A stretch of 64,000 nucleotides of DNA from Rodentibacter genomosp. 2 (GCA_001999425.1 MLHP01000013.1:62001-126000), one strand, 5' to 3'; positions 41,266-49,389 are shown, numbered from the stretch's first letter. Notes: generated by a model not told the origin, from the sequence alone. Numbers and translations are program-made.

Positions 41266-41746
41266 ATGCAAAATCAACTTCGTCTACTTCAACCCAATCC
41301 ACGCCAATATAAAGCAGAGATGGTTTTGAATAATCAAATTCAGCTCTCTACCGTCAATTTCGCCAACAAAGTGAATTGTATCCGAGGTCTCAATGAACAA
41401 ATTCGGCGATACGAAATGGAAAAAGGACTTTCCCTACCAAGGCTACCCGCCAATGGCGAGACCGTTTATTTTGAATTGACCGGAAAGCGGGCAAAAATCG
41501 TCCATCTCAACGAGACCAATCCGACTAAACCTGATAACGCACAAGATCCAATACCGAAAAAAAAACAAGCGACCGCATCGCAAGCCATTCACACCTTATG
41601 GTTTAACCGGCTATCTCGTGGATAAACACGGCACCCTCCGCCTCCATTTAGACCGCCGTGCAAGCGCACGCACTATTGTACTTGAACCGGCAATGTTTGC
41701 GATGTTGGCAGAGATGGTGAAAGCCACACAGGAGCAAGCAAAATGA
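41266..41746 (+). CDS. Early phage protein with +1 frameshift at an A9 run
   Basis: Starts MQNQLRLLQPNPRQYKAEM with AAGGAG upstream. The normal frame ends at 41625, but reading one base forward at the A9 run (41557-41565) continues through PFTPYGLTGYLVDKHGTLRLHL and ARTIVLEPAMFAMLAEMV to a TGA at 41746 that overlaps the next start. That tail looks genuine, so the gene probably had A8, or slippage restores it. Full product about 159 residues. Unknown function. Confidence 0.55.
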
Positions 41747-41898
41747 ACCCACACAATTTTGACAGCGACCACGATTATTATGACTACCTTGCCAAAGGTT
41801 CGGGCGCGTATGAGCCTGACGAGCCGGAAGAAGATTGGCGAGAGCCGGAAGACGGCGATTGCGATTACTGGGCATCACAATGCTTTGGTAGGGGGTAA
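41743..41898 (+). CDS. Small acidic protein (51 aa)
   Basis: MNPHNFDSDHDYYDYLAKGS..., 40 percent Asp/Glu/Tyr, with two cysteines near the end. ATGA overlap with the frameshifted gene. Found in a tight chain of small early genes. No family recognised; DNA-mimic-like acidity is notable but unproven. Confidence 0.5.
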   Translation: MNPHNFDSDHDYYDYLAKGSGAYEPDEPEEDWREPEDGDCDYWASQCFGRG

Positions 41899-41900
41899 CA

Positions 41901-42116
41901 ATGCTTGATGTAGATAAACAGCCCGAATGGGAAGATATACAAACCGGCACCGTCCGCACTGATAATACAGATTATTTATGGCTAAACCGCAAGGAAAATC
42001 AAAATGAACATTTACTTAGACATCGAAACCATTCCAACCCAAAACAAACAACACCAAACCTATGTTTGCGAAAATTTAAAAGCCCCGGCGAATTACAAAA
42101 ATGCGGAAACCATTGA
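41901..42116 (+). CDS. Possible small early protein overlapping the exonuclease
   Basis: GGGGGTAAC precedes the ATG; MLDVDKQPEWEDIQTGTVRTD looks like protein, but the last 37 codons run inside the exonuclease gene in another frame. Either a short overlapping gene or a remnant. Confidence 0.35.
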   Translation: MLDVDKQPEWEDIQTGTVRTDNTDYLWLNRKENQNEHLLRHRNHSNPKQTTPNLCLRKFKSPGELQKCGNH

Positions 42117-42654
42117 AAAATGGTTAGCCGAAAATCAGGCGGAAGCAGTGCATAAAACAGCCCTTGATGGCACATTTGGTGAAATCGCTGTGATAGGAGT
42201 AACCATTAATGATGAACCGGTTGTGACCTTTTATCGGGAAGATTGGCAATTGCCCGATCGTGAAAGCGATATATTGAGCCGTTTTAATGCTTACTTAAAA
42301 GAAATGGTAAATAAATCTAAAACCGTACCGCTTTTTATCGGGCATAACCTCGCCAAATTTGACGGATTATTTTTGCAACAACGGCACATTATCAACGGTA
42401 TCAAGCCCTATTATTGCCTTGATAAACGCAACACTTACGACACGATGTTGGAATGGTGCGGTTATGACAAAAACAAATACCCGTCACTGGATAAATTATG
42501 CCAAGTGCTAGGTATTGAGCAAAAAGGCGAGATTGATGGTTCGAAAGTGTGGGAATACGTCCAAGCAGGGCGAATTGCTGAAGTCGCCGAATATTGCGCC
42601 AAAGATGTTGAACGGGTGCGACAAGTTTATAAGCGAATGAATTTTATGGAGTAA
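42004..42654 (+). CDS. 3'-5' exonuclease, DnaQ/PolB-exo fold
   Basis: 216 residues. ExoI DIET at 6-9, ExoII HNLAKFDGLFL around 115, ExoIII EYCAKDVERVR around 198: the DEDD-type acidic residues are present. AAGGAAAATC before ATG. Member of phage PolB-like exonuclease family; with the downstream ATPase and SSB it forms a recombination module. Confidence 0.82.
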   Translation: MNIYLDIETIPTQNKQHQTYVCENLKAPANYKNAETIEKWLAENQAEAVHKTALDGTFGEIAVIGVTINDEPVVTFYREDWQLPDRESDILSRFNAYLKEMVNKSKTVPLFIGHNLAKFDGLFLQQRHIINGIKPYYCLDKRNTYDTMLEWCGYDKNKYPSLDKLCQVLGIEQKGEIDGSKVWEYVQAGRIAEVAEYCAKDVERVRQVYKRMNFME

Positions 42655-42659
42655 TTGAA

Positions 42660-43553
42660 ATGCAATTTACCAAAGCAGAACGCAAAAAATCAAAACTTCG
42701 ATTGGCTTTAACCGGGCCAAGTGGCTCAGGAAAAACCTACGGTGCCTTACTTGTTGCCAAAGGGCTTGGTGGCAACATCGCCGTAATTGATACCGAAAAA
42801 GGCAGTGCCTCACTTTATTCTGATATTGCTGAATTTGATACCTTAGATTTAGCACCGCCTTATTCGCCTGAACGCTACCGCCAAGCGGTTAAGTTAGCCA
42901 TAGAAGGTGGGTATAACGTGGTTATTATCGATAGCATTACTCACGAATGGTCTGGGGCAGGTGGTTGTTTGGAGTTAAACGATGACATCGCTAAAGCGAA
43001 ATTCAAAGGGAATACTTGGAGTGCGTGGAGCGAAACTAAAGCACGCCACCGGGCCCTAATTGATGATTTACTCGCTTGCCCCGCTCACGTTATCGTAACA
43101 ATGCGTAGCAAAACAGAAACCGCTCAAGTGGAAGTAAATGGGCGTAAGCAGGTGCAAAAGTTAGGAATGAAGGCTGAACAAAATGATGGTATTGAATACG
43201 AATTTACCACCGTATTAGATTTAGTTCACGATGGAAATTTTGCGCAGCCAAGCAAAGACCGTACCGGTTTATTCCCGCCGAACTGTACACCTTTCCGCTT
43301 ATCTCCTGAAATTGGACAAAAGCTCAACGAATGGTTGGAAAGTGGCGTTGATGTGGAAGAACAAAAACGCAAAAAAGCCGAAGCTCATAAAGACAAGGTG
43401 CTTGAACGGATCAACACCGCAGAAAGTATTGAGCAACTCATTGAAGCTGAAAAATACATTGAAGAAAAATTTGCGAATTATCCACCACTTGCAGAAGAAC
43501 TGAAACAAGCCATTGAAACCAAGAAGCAAACCTTAGAAAAAGGAGAAGAATGA
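42660..43553 (+). CDS. Sak4-like RecA-fold recombinase ATPase
   Basis: 297 residues. Walker [11 protein letters not shown] at 19-28, Walker [12 protein letters not shown] near 90-100, then [26 protein letters not shown] and [18 protein letters not shown], the AAA_24/Sak4 pattern. Coiled-coil tail from about 225. Likely promotes single-strand annealing with the SSB encoded 1 base downstream. Confidence 0.83.
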   Translation: MQFTKAERKKSKLRLALTGPSGSGKTYGALLVAKGLGGNIAVIDTEKGSASLYSDIAEFDTLDLAPPYSPERYRQAVKLAIEGGYNVVIIDSITHEWSGAGGCLELNDDIAKAKFKGNTWSAWSETKARHRALIDDLLACPAHVIVTMRSKTETAQVEVNGRKQVQKLGMKAEQNDGIEYEFTTVLDLVHDGNFAQPSKDRTGLFPPNCTPFRLSPEIGQKLNEWLESGVDVEEQKRKKAEAHKDKVLERINTAESIEQLIEAEKYIEEKFANYPPLAEELKQAIETKKQTLEKGEE

Positions 43554-43554
43554 A

Positions 43555-44013
43555 ATGGCAGGAGTAAATAAAGTCATTATTGTGGGCCGCTTAGGAAACG
43601 ATCCCGATGTTCGCACAATGCCAAATGGTGACACAGCCGCCAAAATCAGCGTGGCAACAAGCGAAAGTTGGACAGATAAGCAATCCGGTGAAAAGCGGGA
43701 ACTGACAGAATGGCATAGCATTATCGCCTATCGAAAACTTGCCGAAATTATGGCGCAATACCTTAAAAAAGGTTCGCAAGTCTACATTGAGGGCAAGCTC
43801 CGTACCCGAAAATGGCAGGCACAAGACGGCACAGACCGCTACACAACCGAAATTATTGCCGACCAAATGCAGATGTTAGGCAGTACACAAGGCAATAATA
43901 ATTGGGCGCAAGAGCCACAAGGAAAACCGGTGCAACAAAAACAAGTCGATCCACTTAGCGCACAAGCAGAAATGCAAGATAACAGCGGATTTGACGATGA
44001 TATTCCATTCTAA
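43555..44013 (+). CDS. ssb: Single-stranded DNA-binding protein
   Basis: 152 residues. N-terminal OB fold ([59 protein letters not shown]) and an acidic tip DDDIPF that recruits partner proteins. Linker with Gln/Asn. Located after the Sak4-like gene. Confidence 0.95.
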   Translation: MAGVNKVIIVGRLGNDPDVRTMPNGDTAAKISVATSESWTDKQSGEKRELTEWHSIIAYRKLAEIMAQYLKKGSQVYIEGKLRTRKWQAQDGTDRYTTEIIADQMQMLGSTQGNNNWAQEPQGKPVQQKQVDPLSAQAEMQDNSGFDDDIPF

Positions 44014-44021
44014 ATTACAAC

Positions 44022-44037
44022 GCCCACTTCCGTGGGC
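44022..44037 (+). terminator. Terminator after ssb
   Basis: GCCCAC/GTGGGC stem, loop TTCC, then TTTTTTT. Confidence 0.8.
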
Positions 44038-44079
44038 TTTTTTTATCCAAATAACACAGGGGAAAACATAGGAGAAAAT

Positions 44080-44955
44080 ATGAGAAAAAGCCCCTTTACT
44101 ACATTTCCTCTTTCTGAAGATGCTGAAAAACACTTACTCAATGTTGCTGAAAGTAGCCCTTCAAAATTACTTGGTGTTCGCCAAGATAAAGGCACAAATA
44201 AATGGCGAGCCGTCATAAAACATCAAGGTGTCGATATTCAATTAGGTTTATTTGATGACAAATATGAGGCGGCACGGGTGAGGGATAATAAAGCATTAGA
44301 ATTGTATGGTGATAATGCAGTGACGAATGTCGCTTTAGGTTTAACGCCAACGCAGGATTTGTATGTGATTACAGGCGGCATAGAAGAGGCCATCAAGAAT
44401 ATTAACTCTCGCTTGCCAAACCACCTAAAGTATTACGGTAAGTCATTATTCTCAATGATTGTTTTAGTTAAACATGATGGCATTACACTGGCTGAGGCTA
44501 TACGAAAAAATCCTGAGTTAAATAGTATCTCTAAAAAAGATAGGTCTAAAATCGTTCTAATCTTGGAGGATTTAAACCTTATCAAAATTGTTCGGCAAGG
44601 CAATATGCGTATTGATAATTGCAAATTATTTCTCAGCAATTGCATTGCCCAAGAACAAGATATCTACACTTCAACATCTAAAATTCAAAATAAGGAAACA
44701 GAAATGAATAATAAAGAATTGACCGCAAAAACCCCTGAAGAACTTGAAGCAATGGCAAAACAACTTCTTGAACTCTCTCAGGCTAAGAAAGATGAAATTA
44801 AAAATGGCGATCAAATCCGAAAAACACTCAATCCCCTCATTCTTGCCGTCTGCCAAGCTAAAGGAAAATATAACCGGCTTCTAGAACAGCAACTTGACGT
44901 GATGACTGAGTTAGATAATGCGGTTGATGCACTCAAAGACGCATTAAAATTTTAG
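44080..44955 (+). CDS. AP2-domain DNA-binding protein
   Basis: 291 residues beginning MRKSPFTTFPL; AGGAGAAAAT upstream. Residues about 30-75 (LLGVRQDKGTNKWRAVIKHQ, LGLFDDKYEAARVRDNKALELYGDNA) form an AP2/ERF-like domain usually found fused to HNH homing nucleases; here no HNH is seen. The middle has a winged-helix pattern (IVLILEDLNLIKIVRQGNMR), the end is a coiled coil. Probably a regulator or a degraded mobile endonuclease. Confidence 0.65.
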   Translation: MRKSPFTTFPLSEDAEKHLLNVAESSPSKLLGVRQDKGTNKWRAVIKHQGVDIQLGLFDDKYEAARVRDNKALELYGDNAVTNVALGLTPTQDLYVITGGIEEAIKNINSRLPNHLKYYGKSLFSMIVLVKHDGITLAEAIRKNPELNSISKKDRSKIVLILEDLNLIKIVRQGNMRIDNCKLFLSNCIAQEQDIYTSTSKIQNKETEMNNKELTAKTPEELEAMAKQLLELSQAKKDEIKNGDQIRKTLNPLILAVCQAKGKYNRLLEQQLDVMTELDNAVDALKDALKF

Positions 44956-44966
44956 ATAAATAACCA

Positions 44967-44986
44967 AAGCCACATCATAGTGGCTT
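44967..44986 (+). terminator. Terminator after the AP2 gene
   Basis: AAGCCAC/GTGGCTT stem with TTTTTA following. Confidence 0.7.
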
Positions 44987-45002
44987 TTTATAGGTAAACA
45001 AA

Positions 45003-45317
45003 ATGAACGAAATCTATATCAGCATTGCCTATTCGTTTTTCGATGAATTGTTTGGTAAATATGTTTATGACAATTTTAACGCCAATTCAGCGGACGAACG
45101 ACTGAGAGCTATTGAGCAAGTCAAAAAATATTGGCTACTTTTAGACAGCGAACAACGAGAATTCATTATTAAACAGGCGACAAGACAAGCCCGATATTAT
45201 GATGAATTTAAAGAATTGTTGGATTGGATAGAAGTCCGCCGCAATCAACACCAACCGACACCACAACCGCTCAATGCGTTTGTTGAGTTGCCGGTTGTTG
45301 ATACAAACCGCAATTAA
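45003..45317 (+). CDS. Hypothetical 104-aa early protein
   Basis: MNEIYISIAYSFFDELFGKY..., helical with LDSEQREFIIKQATRQARYYDEF; no known domain. Between two terminators in the early operon. Confidence 0.6.
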   Translation: MNEIYISIAYSFFDELFGKYVYDNFNANSADERLRAIEQVKKYWLLLDSEQREFIIKQATRQARYYDEFKELLDWIEVRRNQHQPTPQPLNAFVELPVVDTNRN

Positions 45318-45352
45318 CCGAACCGCTCTTATGCACAGTTTCATTTTATAAA

Positions 45353-45372
45353 AGCCCTGTTATTACAGGGCT
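45353..45372. terminator. Bidirectional terminator
   Basis: AGCCCTGT/ACAGGGCT stem, loop TATT, between convergent genes. Confidence 0.7.
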
Positions 45373-45377
45373 AAATT

Positions 45378-45560
45378 TTAAGCAACAGTCAAGTCTTTAA
45401 CTTCTGTTTGTTCATTTACAGTTTTAATAACGCCAATGGCGTGTTGGCAACTTTGCTTTGTTGTATAGCCTTCACCACTTGTCGCTATAGATTGGTGATT
45501 ACCTGCTTTCAATCTCCAGCGAAATTCACCTTTCGCATCTTTATAAATTTCAAAATACAT
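45378..45560 (-). CDS. DUF1508 (YegP-like) protein
   Basis: 60 residues: MYFEIYKDAKGEFRWRLKAGNHQSIATSGEGYTTKQSC... fits the YegP/DUF1508 repeat, one copy. AGGAG 5 bases before the ATG comes from a palindrome shared with the divergent gene. Function of the family is unknown; common in Pasteurellaceae genomes and phages. Confidence 0.82.
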   Translation of the reverse strand: MYFEIYKDAKGEFRWRLKAGNHQSIATSGEGYTTKQSCQHAIGVIKTVNEQTEVKDLTVA

Positions 45561-45570
45561 AGGAGCTCCT
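45561..45570. promoter_or_regulatory. Palindromic ribosome site shared by two divergent genes
   Basis: AGGAGCTCCT reads AGGAG on both strands, 5 and 6 bases from the two opposing ATG codons. Confidence 0.75.
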
Positions 45571-45571
45571 T

Positions 45572-45808
45572 ATGCACCAAATGAAAGAATATACCTTTAC
45601 TTATCATTTTGAGGGTCAAACTTGGGTTATCAATATCTTTGCCGATACGCCAAAGCAAGCCAAAGAAAAAATAAAGGCAGTTTCCCAAGCAACCTACGAA
45701 GGCGAAATTACGCAATCAATTCACATTCCAGTAAAAGATACCTCGTGGTTAGCAAAGGCGATCAAAAGAATAGCACAGCGATTTTCATCTTCAACAAAAT
45801 CATTTTAA
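45572..45808 (+). CDS. Hypothetical 78-aa protein
   Basis: MHQMKEYTFTYHFEGQTWVINIFADTP..., beta-strand then helix (KQAKEKIKAVSQATYEGE), basic C-terminus. Divergent from the DUF1508 gene with only 11 bases between start codons. Unknown function. Confidence 0.55.
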   Translation: MHQMKEYTFTYHFEGQTWVINIFADTPKQAKEKIKAVSQATYEGEITQSIHIPVKDTSWLAKAIKRIAQRFSSSTKSF

Positions 45809-45883
45809 TTTTGAGGCATATCTCACATTTTAATAAGTGGTTTTGTTTTGTAAAAATTTGACACCCACTGCCCTTTCGGATTA

Positions 45884-45907
45884 AAAAAGGGCATTACGCC
45901 CCTTTTT
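45884..45907. terminator. AT-rich bidirectional hairpin
   Basis: AAAAAGGG/CCCCTTTTT stem around CATTACG; overlaps the end of the RHH gene. Confidence 0.5.
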
Positions 45908-46082
45908 GAGATTGTTTAAGTAATTCCACCGCTTGCTGAAGGACTTTACCTTTTGAGATACCAAGAGCGATTGCCAACTCATCAATATCTTGTGATACAC
46001 TTTGAGGGATTTTAAACGCTTTCGTCACAATCCCACGTTTTGCCTCACTGCGGGCGTTAATTTCAGTTCTTGACAGAGCCAT
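45894..46082 (-). CDS. Ribbon-helix-helix type small regulator
   Basis: 62 residues: a basic N-terminus (RSEAKRGIVTKAFKIPQSVSQDIDELAIALGISKGKVLQQAVELL) with the strand-helix-helix order of Arc/MetJ-type DNA-binding proteins. Lies just downstream of the Ibs-like gene in the same direction; may recognise the palindrome in the promoter at 46273-46301, which is inference. Confidence 0.65.
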   Translation of the reverse strand: MALSRTEINARSEAKRGIVTKAFKIPQSVSQDIDELAIALGISKGKVLQQAVELLKQSQKGA

Positions 46083-46107
46083 AATAATTCCTTATGATTT
46101 TGAAGAA

Positions 46108-46129
46108 CTGGGGAGTTGCAGCTCCCCAG
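46108..46129 (-). terminator. Strong hairpin between Ibs-like and RHH genes
   Basis: CTGGGGAG/CTCCCCAG perfect 8-bp stem, loop TTGCAG; TTCTTC follows on the minus strand. Confidence 0.6.
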
Positions 46130-46141
46130 TAAGTTATCGGA

Positions 46142-46201
46142 TTAGTAAACTGGCAAAGACCAGAGTAATAAAACGATAACTAGGATAATGTACTTCAACA
46201 T
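46142..46201 (-). CDS. Ibs-like 19-aa hydrophobic toxin peptide
   Basis: Encodes MLKYIILVIVLLLWSLPVY. E. coli Ibs toxins are 18-19 residues with the same plan: Met, one or two polar residues, then VIILIVLLLIS and a short end in Tyr. GAGGATAATAAAATG gives a ribosome site. The leader has two hairpins, one of 12 bp, and a strong promoter upstream. Ibs peptides depolarise the membrane and are held off by Sib antisense RNA encoded opposite; the opposite strand here has not been shown to be transcribed. Confidence 0.6.
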   Translation of the reverse strand: MLKYIILVIVLLLWSLPVY

Positions 46202-46219
46202 TTTATTATCCTCTTCGTT

Positions 46220-46269
46220 GTAAGGTTTAAGCCTTACGCTCACTTTCAAGATTGCCCCTTGAAAGTGAG
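46220..46269 (-). other. Structured leader of the Ibs-like gene
   Basis: Two adjacent hairpins: GTAAGG/CCTTAC (46220-46237) and a perfect 12-bp stem CTCACTTTCAAG/CTTGAAAGTGAG (46239-46269). They lie between promoter and ribosome site. Confidence 0.6.
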
Positions 46270-46272
46270 GTT

Positions 46273-46301
46273 ATTATATTGTATGTTTACATACAAAACA
46301 A
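46273..46301 (-). promoter_or_regulatory. Near-consensus promoter with palindromic spacer
   Basis: Minus strand TTGTTT, 17-bp spacer, TATAAT. The spacer plus one base is the perfect palindrome TTGTATGTAAACATACAA (46279-46296), a likely operator for a dimeric repressor. Confidence 0.75.
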
Positions 46302-46403
46302 GAGAAATTTCAAGAAAGCCTACAAATTATTTGTGGGCTTTTTTATTTGACAAACCGCTCTAACTCGGATTAAGATAACCGCACTTACTTCTTCAGCGGT
46401 TTT

Positions 46404-46430
46404 CCGCACCCGACAGCATAGCGGTTTTTT
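46404..46430 (+). terminator. Conserved leader hairpin with T tract, copy 3
   Basis: CCGC/GCGG hairpin as in the leaders of antirepressors 1 and 2, followed by TTTTTTT, here on the plus strand. Confidence 0.5.
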
Positions 46431-46476
46431 TATGCCTAAAATTCACACTTCTCATATCTGAGAAGTGAAGATCTAA

Positions 46477-46551
46477 GATCGGGGCGAGAGAGCGATATAC
46501 AATACATCTGAATAAGCTCCGCCGTCTGAAGCGGTAAGTTGAACCCCGATC
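46477..46551 (+). ncRNA. C4-like antisense RNA candidate, copy 3
   Basis: Outer stem GATCGGGG/CCCCGATC differs completely in sequence from copies 1 and 2 yet pairs perfectly; inside, CGAGAG, ATACAATAC, GAATAA, CTCC and GCC are retained in order. A CCGC/GCGG hairpin replaces the third stem. Lies 50 bases before antirepressor 4. Confidence 0.55.
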
Positions 46552-46601
46552 ACCTAACTTAATGATTGGATATTACTTAAATCTTCAGAAAGGGCATAAA
46601 A

Positions 46602-47261
46602 ATGTCAAACTTAACCATTCTTAATCAAAATATTCGTCCGTACGAAAATCTTTTTTCTTTAAATGATCTTCATCAAGCAAGTGGTGGAAAAGATAAACAT
46701 AAACCCTCAAATTTTGTCCGTCTTGATACAACTCAAGAATTAATTACTGAAATCAACTCTGAAAATTTACAGAGTGCAATAAAAGTGATAAATGGCGGTA
46801 AAGATCGTGGTACTTATGTTTGCGAAGAACTCGTTTTAGCCTATGCAACTTGGATTAGCCCAAAATTTCATTTAGTCGTACTACGGGCATTTTTAGCAAT
46901 GCACCGGAACGAGCCAAAACAACTTGCCCTACCCGAGCCACCGAAAATGTATCAACGTGAACTAACCGAAAAAGAAATGCAAGATTTCTGCTGGGCGTGG
47001 TATGGCTTACGCAACTACATTGAACTAACCGATAAACTGGCAAATTTACTTGGTGCTTTTGGCGGTGACTACGCAAGAGCAATACGTCAGATGAATGAAC
47101 GTTATCGGAATATACCGCAAGAGCTCTTACCAACCTTGCAACGGATAACCGCTGAATTTAATCAAGATATTACGCACGGCAACGGCTGGAACCGCATTAT
47201 CTACAATGTGCGACACCCGAACGCCATCATCCGAAGTAGCCGATTAGTCCACTTATTCTAA
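46602..47261 (+). CDS. KilA-N domain antirepressor-like protein (copy 4)
   Basis: 219 residues. KilA-N domain (SLNDLHQASGGKDKHKPSNF, CEELVLAYATWISPKFHL), linker FLAMHRNEPKQLALPEP and a distinct C-terminal domain (ELTEKEMQDFCWAWYGLRNY, RIIYNVRHPNAIIRSSR). AGAAAGGGC precedes the ATG. Shares N-terminus with copies 1 and 2 and leader design, so it belongs to the same family of modules. Confidence 0.8.
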   Translation: MSNLTILNQNIRPYENLFSLNDLHQASGGKDKHKPSNFVRLDTTQELITEINSENLQSAIKVINGGKDRGTYVCEELVLAYATWISPKFHLVVLRAFLAMHRNEPKQLALPEPPKMYQRELTEKEMQDFCWAWYGLRNYIELTDKLANLLGAFGGDYARAIRQMNERYRNIPQELLPTLQRITAEFNQDITHGNGWNRIIYNVRHPNAIIRSSRLVHLF

Positions 47262-47346
47262 AACTTAATTAAAACCGACCGCACTTTCCCCCGTGAAAAT
47301 CGTGTGGCGGTTTTCTACACCCAAAATTCAGCAAAAGGGATAAAAG

Positions 47347-47475
47347 ATGAACACTAAGAGAATAAGAATCGCACTGGTGACGTTGGTATTTATCAGCTTG
47401 GCATGGCACTTTGATTTAGGTAACGACTACGACGGAAGAATGGCTCCATTACATAAAATCGAACGGACTTTTTAA
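47347..47475 (+). CDS. Small membrane protein next to antirepressor 4 (42 aa)
   Basis: MNTKRIRIALVTLVFISLAW, then HFDLGNDYDGRMAPLHK. Paralogue of the 44-aa gene at 27256-27390. AAAGGG precedes the ATG. Conserved pairing with an antirepressor suggests a joint function, unknown. Confidence 0.6.
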   Translation: MNTKRIRIALVTLVFISLAWHFDLGNDYDGRMAPLHKIERTF

Positions 47476-47496
47476 AAAACAAAAGAGAGGAAGAAA

Positions 47497-48024
47497 ATGC
47501 AAGAGTTAATCAAAAACATAGAACAATGGGCAGAAGAGCGAAATTTGATTGAAGGCTCTACTCCACAAAAGCAAATGCTAAAACTGATGGAAGAATTTGG
47601 TGAGCTATGCAGCGGAATCGCAAAGAATAAGCTGGAAGTGATTGAGGATAGTATCGGGGATTGTGCCGTTGTGCTAATTATTCTTAGCAAACAAACTTTC
47701 GAACCAAGTCCATTTTATGATGCCATTATCAAATCTTGCGAAATAGCAAAAAATGTTGATTCTACTTCTCGTTTTTTATTAGAAACAGACCTTCTTCTTG
47801 CTTCCTCCAGCCTCGGCAGGTTATCTCGCTCTATTGTAATGCTTGATAGTGATGAGGTACTTGAAAGTTTAGTGAGTGTTATTGGTGCATTAAATATCCT
47901 TTCAATTCGTCTTGATTTAAATATAACTGATTGCATTCAGCTCGCCTACAACCAAATCAAAGACCGTAAAGGAAAAATGATTGATGGGGTGTTTGTTAAA
48001 GAGGAGGATTTACAAAATGACTAA
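47497..48024 (+). CDS. MazG-like nucleotide pyrophosphohydrolase
   Basis: 175 residues with the MazG helical metal site: LMEEFGELCSG (E-x-x-E) and IEDSIGDCAVVLII (E-x-x-D) near residues 30-60. Phage MazG-like enzymes hydrolyse nucleoside triphosphates or alarmones. GAGAGGAAG precedes the ATG. Confidence 0.82.
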   Translation: MQELIKNIEQWAEERNLIEGSTPQKQMLKLMEEFGELCSGIAKNKLEVIEDSIGDCAVVLIILSKQTFEPSPFYDAIIKSCEIAKNVDSTSRFLLETDLLLASSSLGRLSRSIVMLDSDEVLESLVSVIGALNILSIRLDLNITDCIQLAYNQIKDRKGKMIDGVFVKEEDLQND

Positions 48025-48253
48025 AGAAAACAACGGTTGGATTAAGTGTTCGGAAGAATTGCCAAAAGTATTCGATCATAACGGAGTTGAACGCAGCGAT
48101 GTTGTGATGTGTTTTGGTATTGATGAGCCCGATGATGATGAAACTTATGTATTAGCTTATATGATTCAAGGTAATCGGTTTTATGGATTTAACGGAGAGT
48201 GCACGAAAATAACCCACTGGCAACCTTTGCCACAACCACCAAAAGAAGGTTAA
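48017..48253 (+). CDS. DUF551 protein
   Basis: 78 residues from MTKENNGWIKCSEELPKVFD; GAGGAGG before ATG, overlapping the MazG stop. W-I-x-x-x-E-x-L-P start and THWQPLPQPP end are DUF551 signatures. Common in phage early regions; function unknown. Confidence 0.85.
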   Translation: MTKENNGWIKCSEELPKVFDHNGVERSDVVMCFGIDEPDDDETYVLAYMIQGNRFYGFNGECTKITHWQPLPQPPKEG

Positions 48254-48257
48254 AGCT

Positions 48258-48575
48258 ATGAATATAGTACAAACAAAAGAAGAGGCAGTTGAAGACTTCA
48301 AGAATGATTGCATAAAAACTTGTAATGAAATACAAGAAGTCGTCAATGCTTGGATAAAGAGAAACAAAAAAGATAAATCATCATTATTGTATAAATCAAA
48401 TATTAATGTTGCTGATTTTAAATGTTGGTCTGTCAGTTATTCGCTAGATCAAGACGGCAGTGGAGTTTTTATTATTTATTGCGATGAGGGTGATGATAAC
48501 ACTTTATCTTATGAAATTAGTCTTATGGCAATAAGACAACTTGGGGTTGAGTGTGCTTGTATTATGAATTGGTAA
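48258..48575 (+). CDS. Hypothetical 105-aa protein
   Basis: MNIVQTKEEAVEDFKNDC..., N-terminal helix then beta strands (KCWSVSYSLDQDGSGVFIIY). Five cysteines. 4 bases after DUF551. No family recognised. Confidence 0.55.
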   Translation: MNIVQTKEEAVEDFKNDCIKTCNEIQEVVNAWIKRNKKDKSSLLYKSNINVADFKCWSVSYSLDQDGSGVFIIYCDEGDDNTLSYEISLMAIRQLGVECACIMNW

Positions 48576-48594
48576 ATATCTTGGGTAAAAAATT

Positions 48595-49272
48595 ATGTTA
48601 AGTGAAAAAGAAATTGAAGCATTGAAGAAAGGTGCTTATGGTATAAACAGACAAGGGCAGAGAGTAAGAATTGTTAGTACAAATCATAAACCTCCATACT
48701 CCATTCTGTGTTTAGTTGAGGTCAATGGACATGATGAGTATCAACCTTTGCGGTCAAATTTTACTCTCTATGAAAATGAAGATAGCGGGCTGGATATTGT
48801 TGGATTATGGGAAGAACCATTTAATCTTGAACGTGCATTGGTGGGAGAGCCTATATTATTAAAAAACGGTCTTAAAGGTTACATTCTTAAACAAATTGAT
48901 GACACGCTTATCGGGTATTTTGACCATAGTTCACCTTGTTCGTGGGAATTAGATGGGAGTCATAGTCGAGCAGCAGATACACAATTTGATATTATCGGAA
49001 TGTGGAAAGAGCCTGAAAACGCACAAGCTAACGCACAAGCTCAATATAAAGAATTGCCGAAACCAATTACGGAGTTCGGGGATTTAGAAAAGGCTTGGTT
49101 TGTTGGATCTATGCCTAGCTGTCTTTTCCCAGCTTATTATTCTTCAAAAAATTTTAATGATTTAGATGTTAAATTACGTTTACAAAATAAGCAGTTATTT
49201 GCAACAGAAGAACACGCTCAACTTTGGTGCGATGCTTTGAGTGGCAAACTCAAAGTCGCCATCGTTGATTAA
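48595..49272 (+). CDS. Hypothetical 225-aa protein with internal repeat
   Basis: Two similar halves: LYENEDSGLDIVGLWEEP and RAADTQFDIIGMWKEPEN. Starts MLSEKEIEALKKGAYGINRQ. The C-terminal part (LFATEEHAQLWCDALSG) is a further small domain. Repeated phage early protein of unknown function. Confidence 0.6.
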   Translation: MLSEKEIEALKKGAYGINRQGQRVRIVSTNHKPPYSILCLVEVNGHDEYQPLRSNFTLYENEDSGLDIVGLWEEPFNLERALVGEPILLKNGLKGYILKQIDDTLIGYFDHSSPCSWELDGSHSRAADTQFDIIGMWKEPENAQANAQAQYKELPKPITEFGDLEKAWFVGSMPSCLFPAYYSSKNFNDLDVKLRLQNKQLFATEEHAQLWCDALSGKLKVAIVD

Positions 49273-49389
49273 TCCCTGATTTGCCAATCAAATTCCGTTG
49301 TTTTTGATTAACAACGGAGTTTGTTTATCAACAATGAGAGACTAACCGACCGCTTACAGAAATGTGAGCGGTTTTTTATGGAGAAAAAA

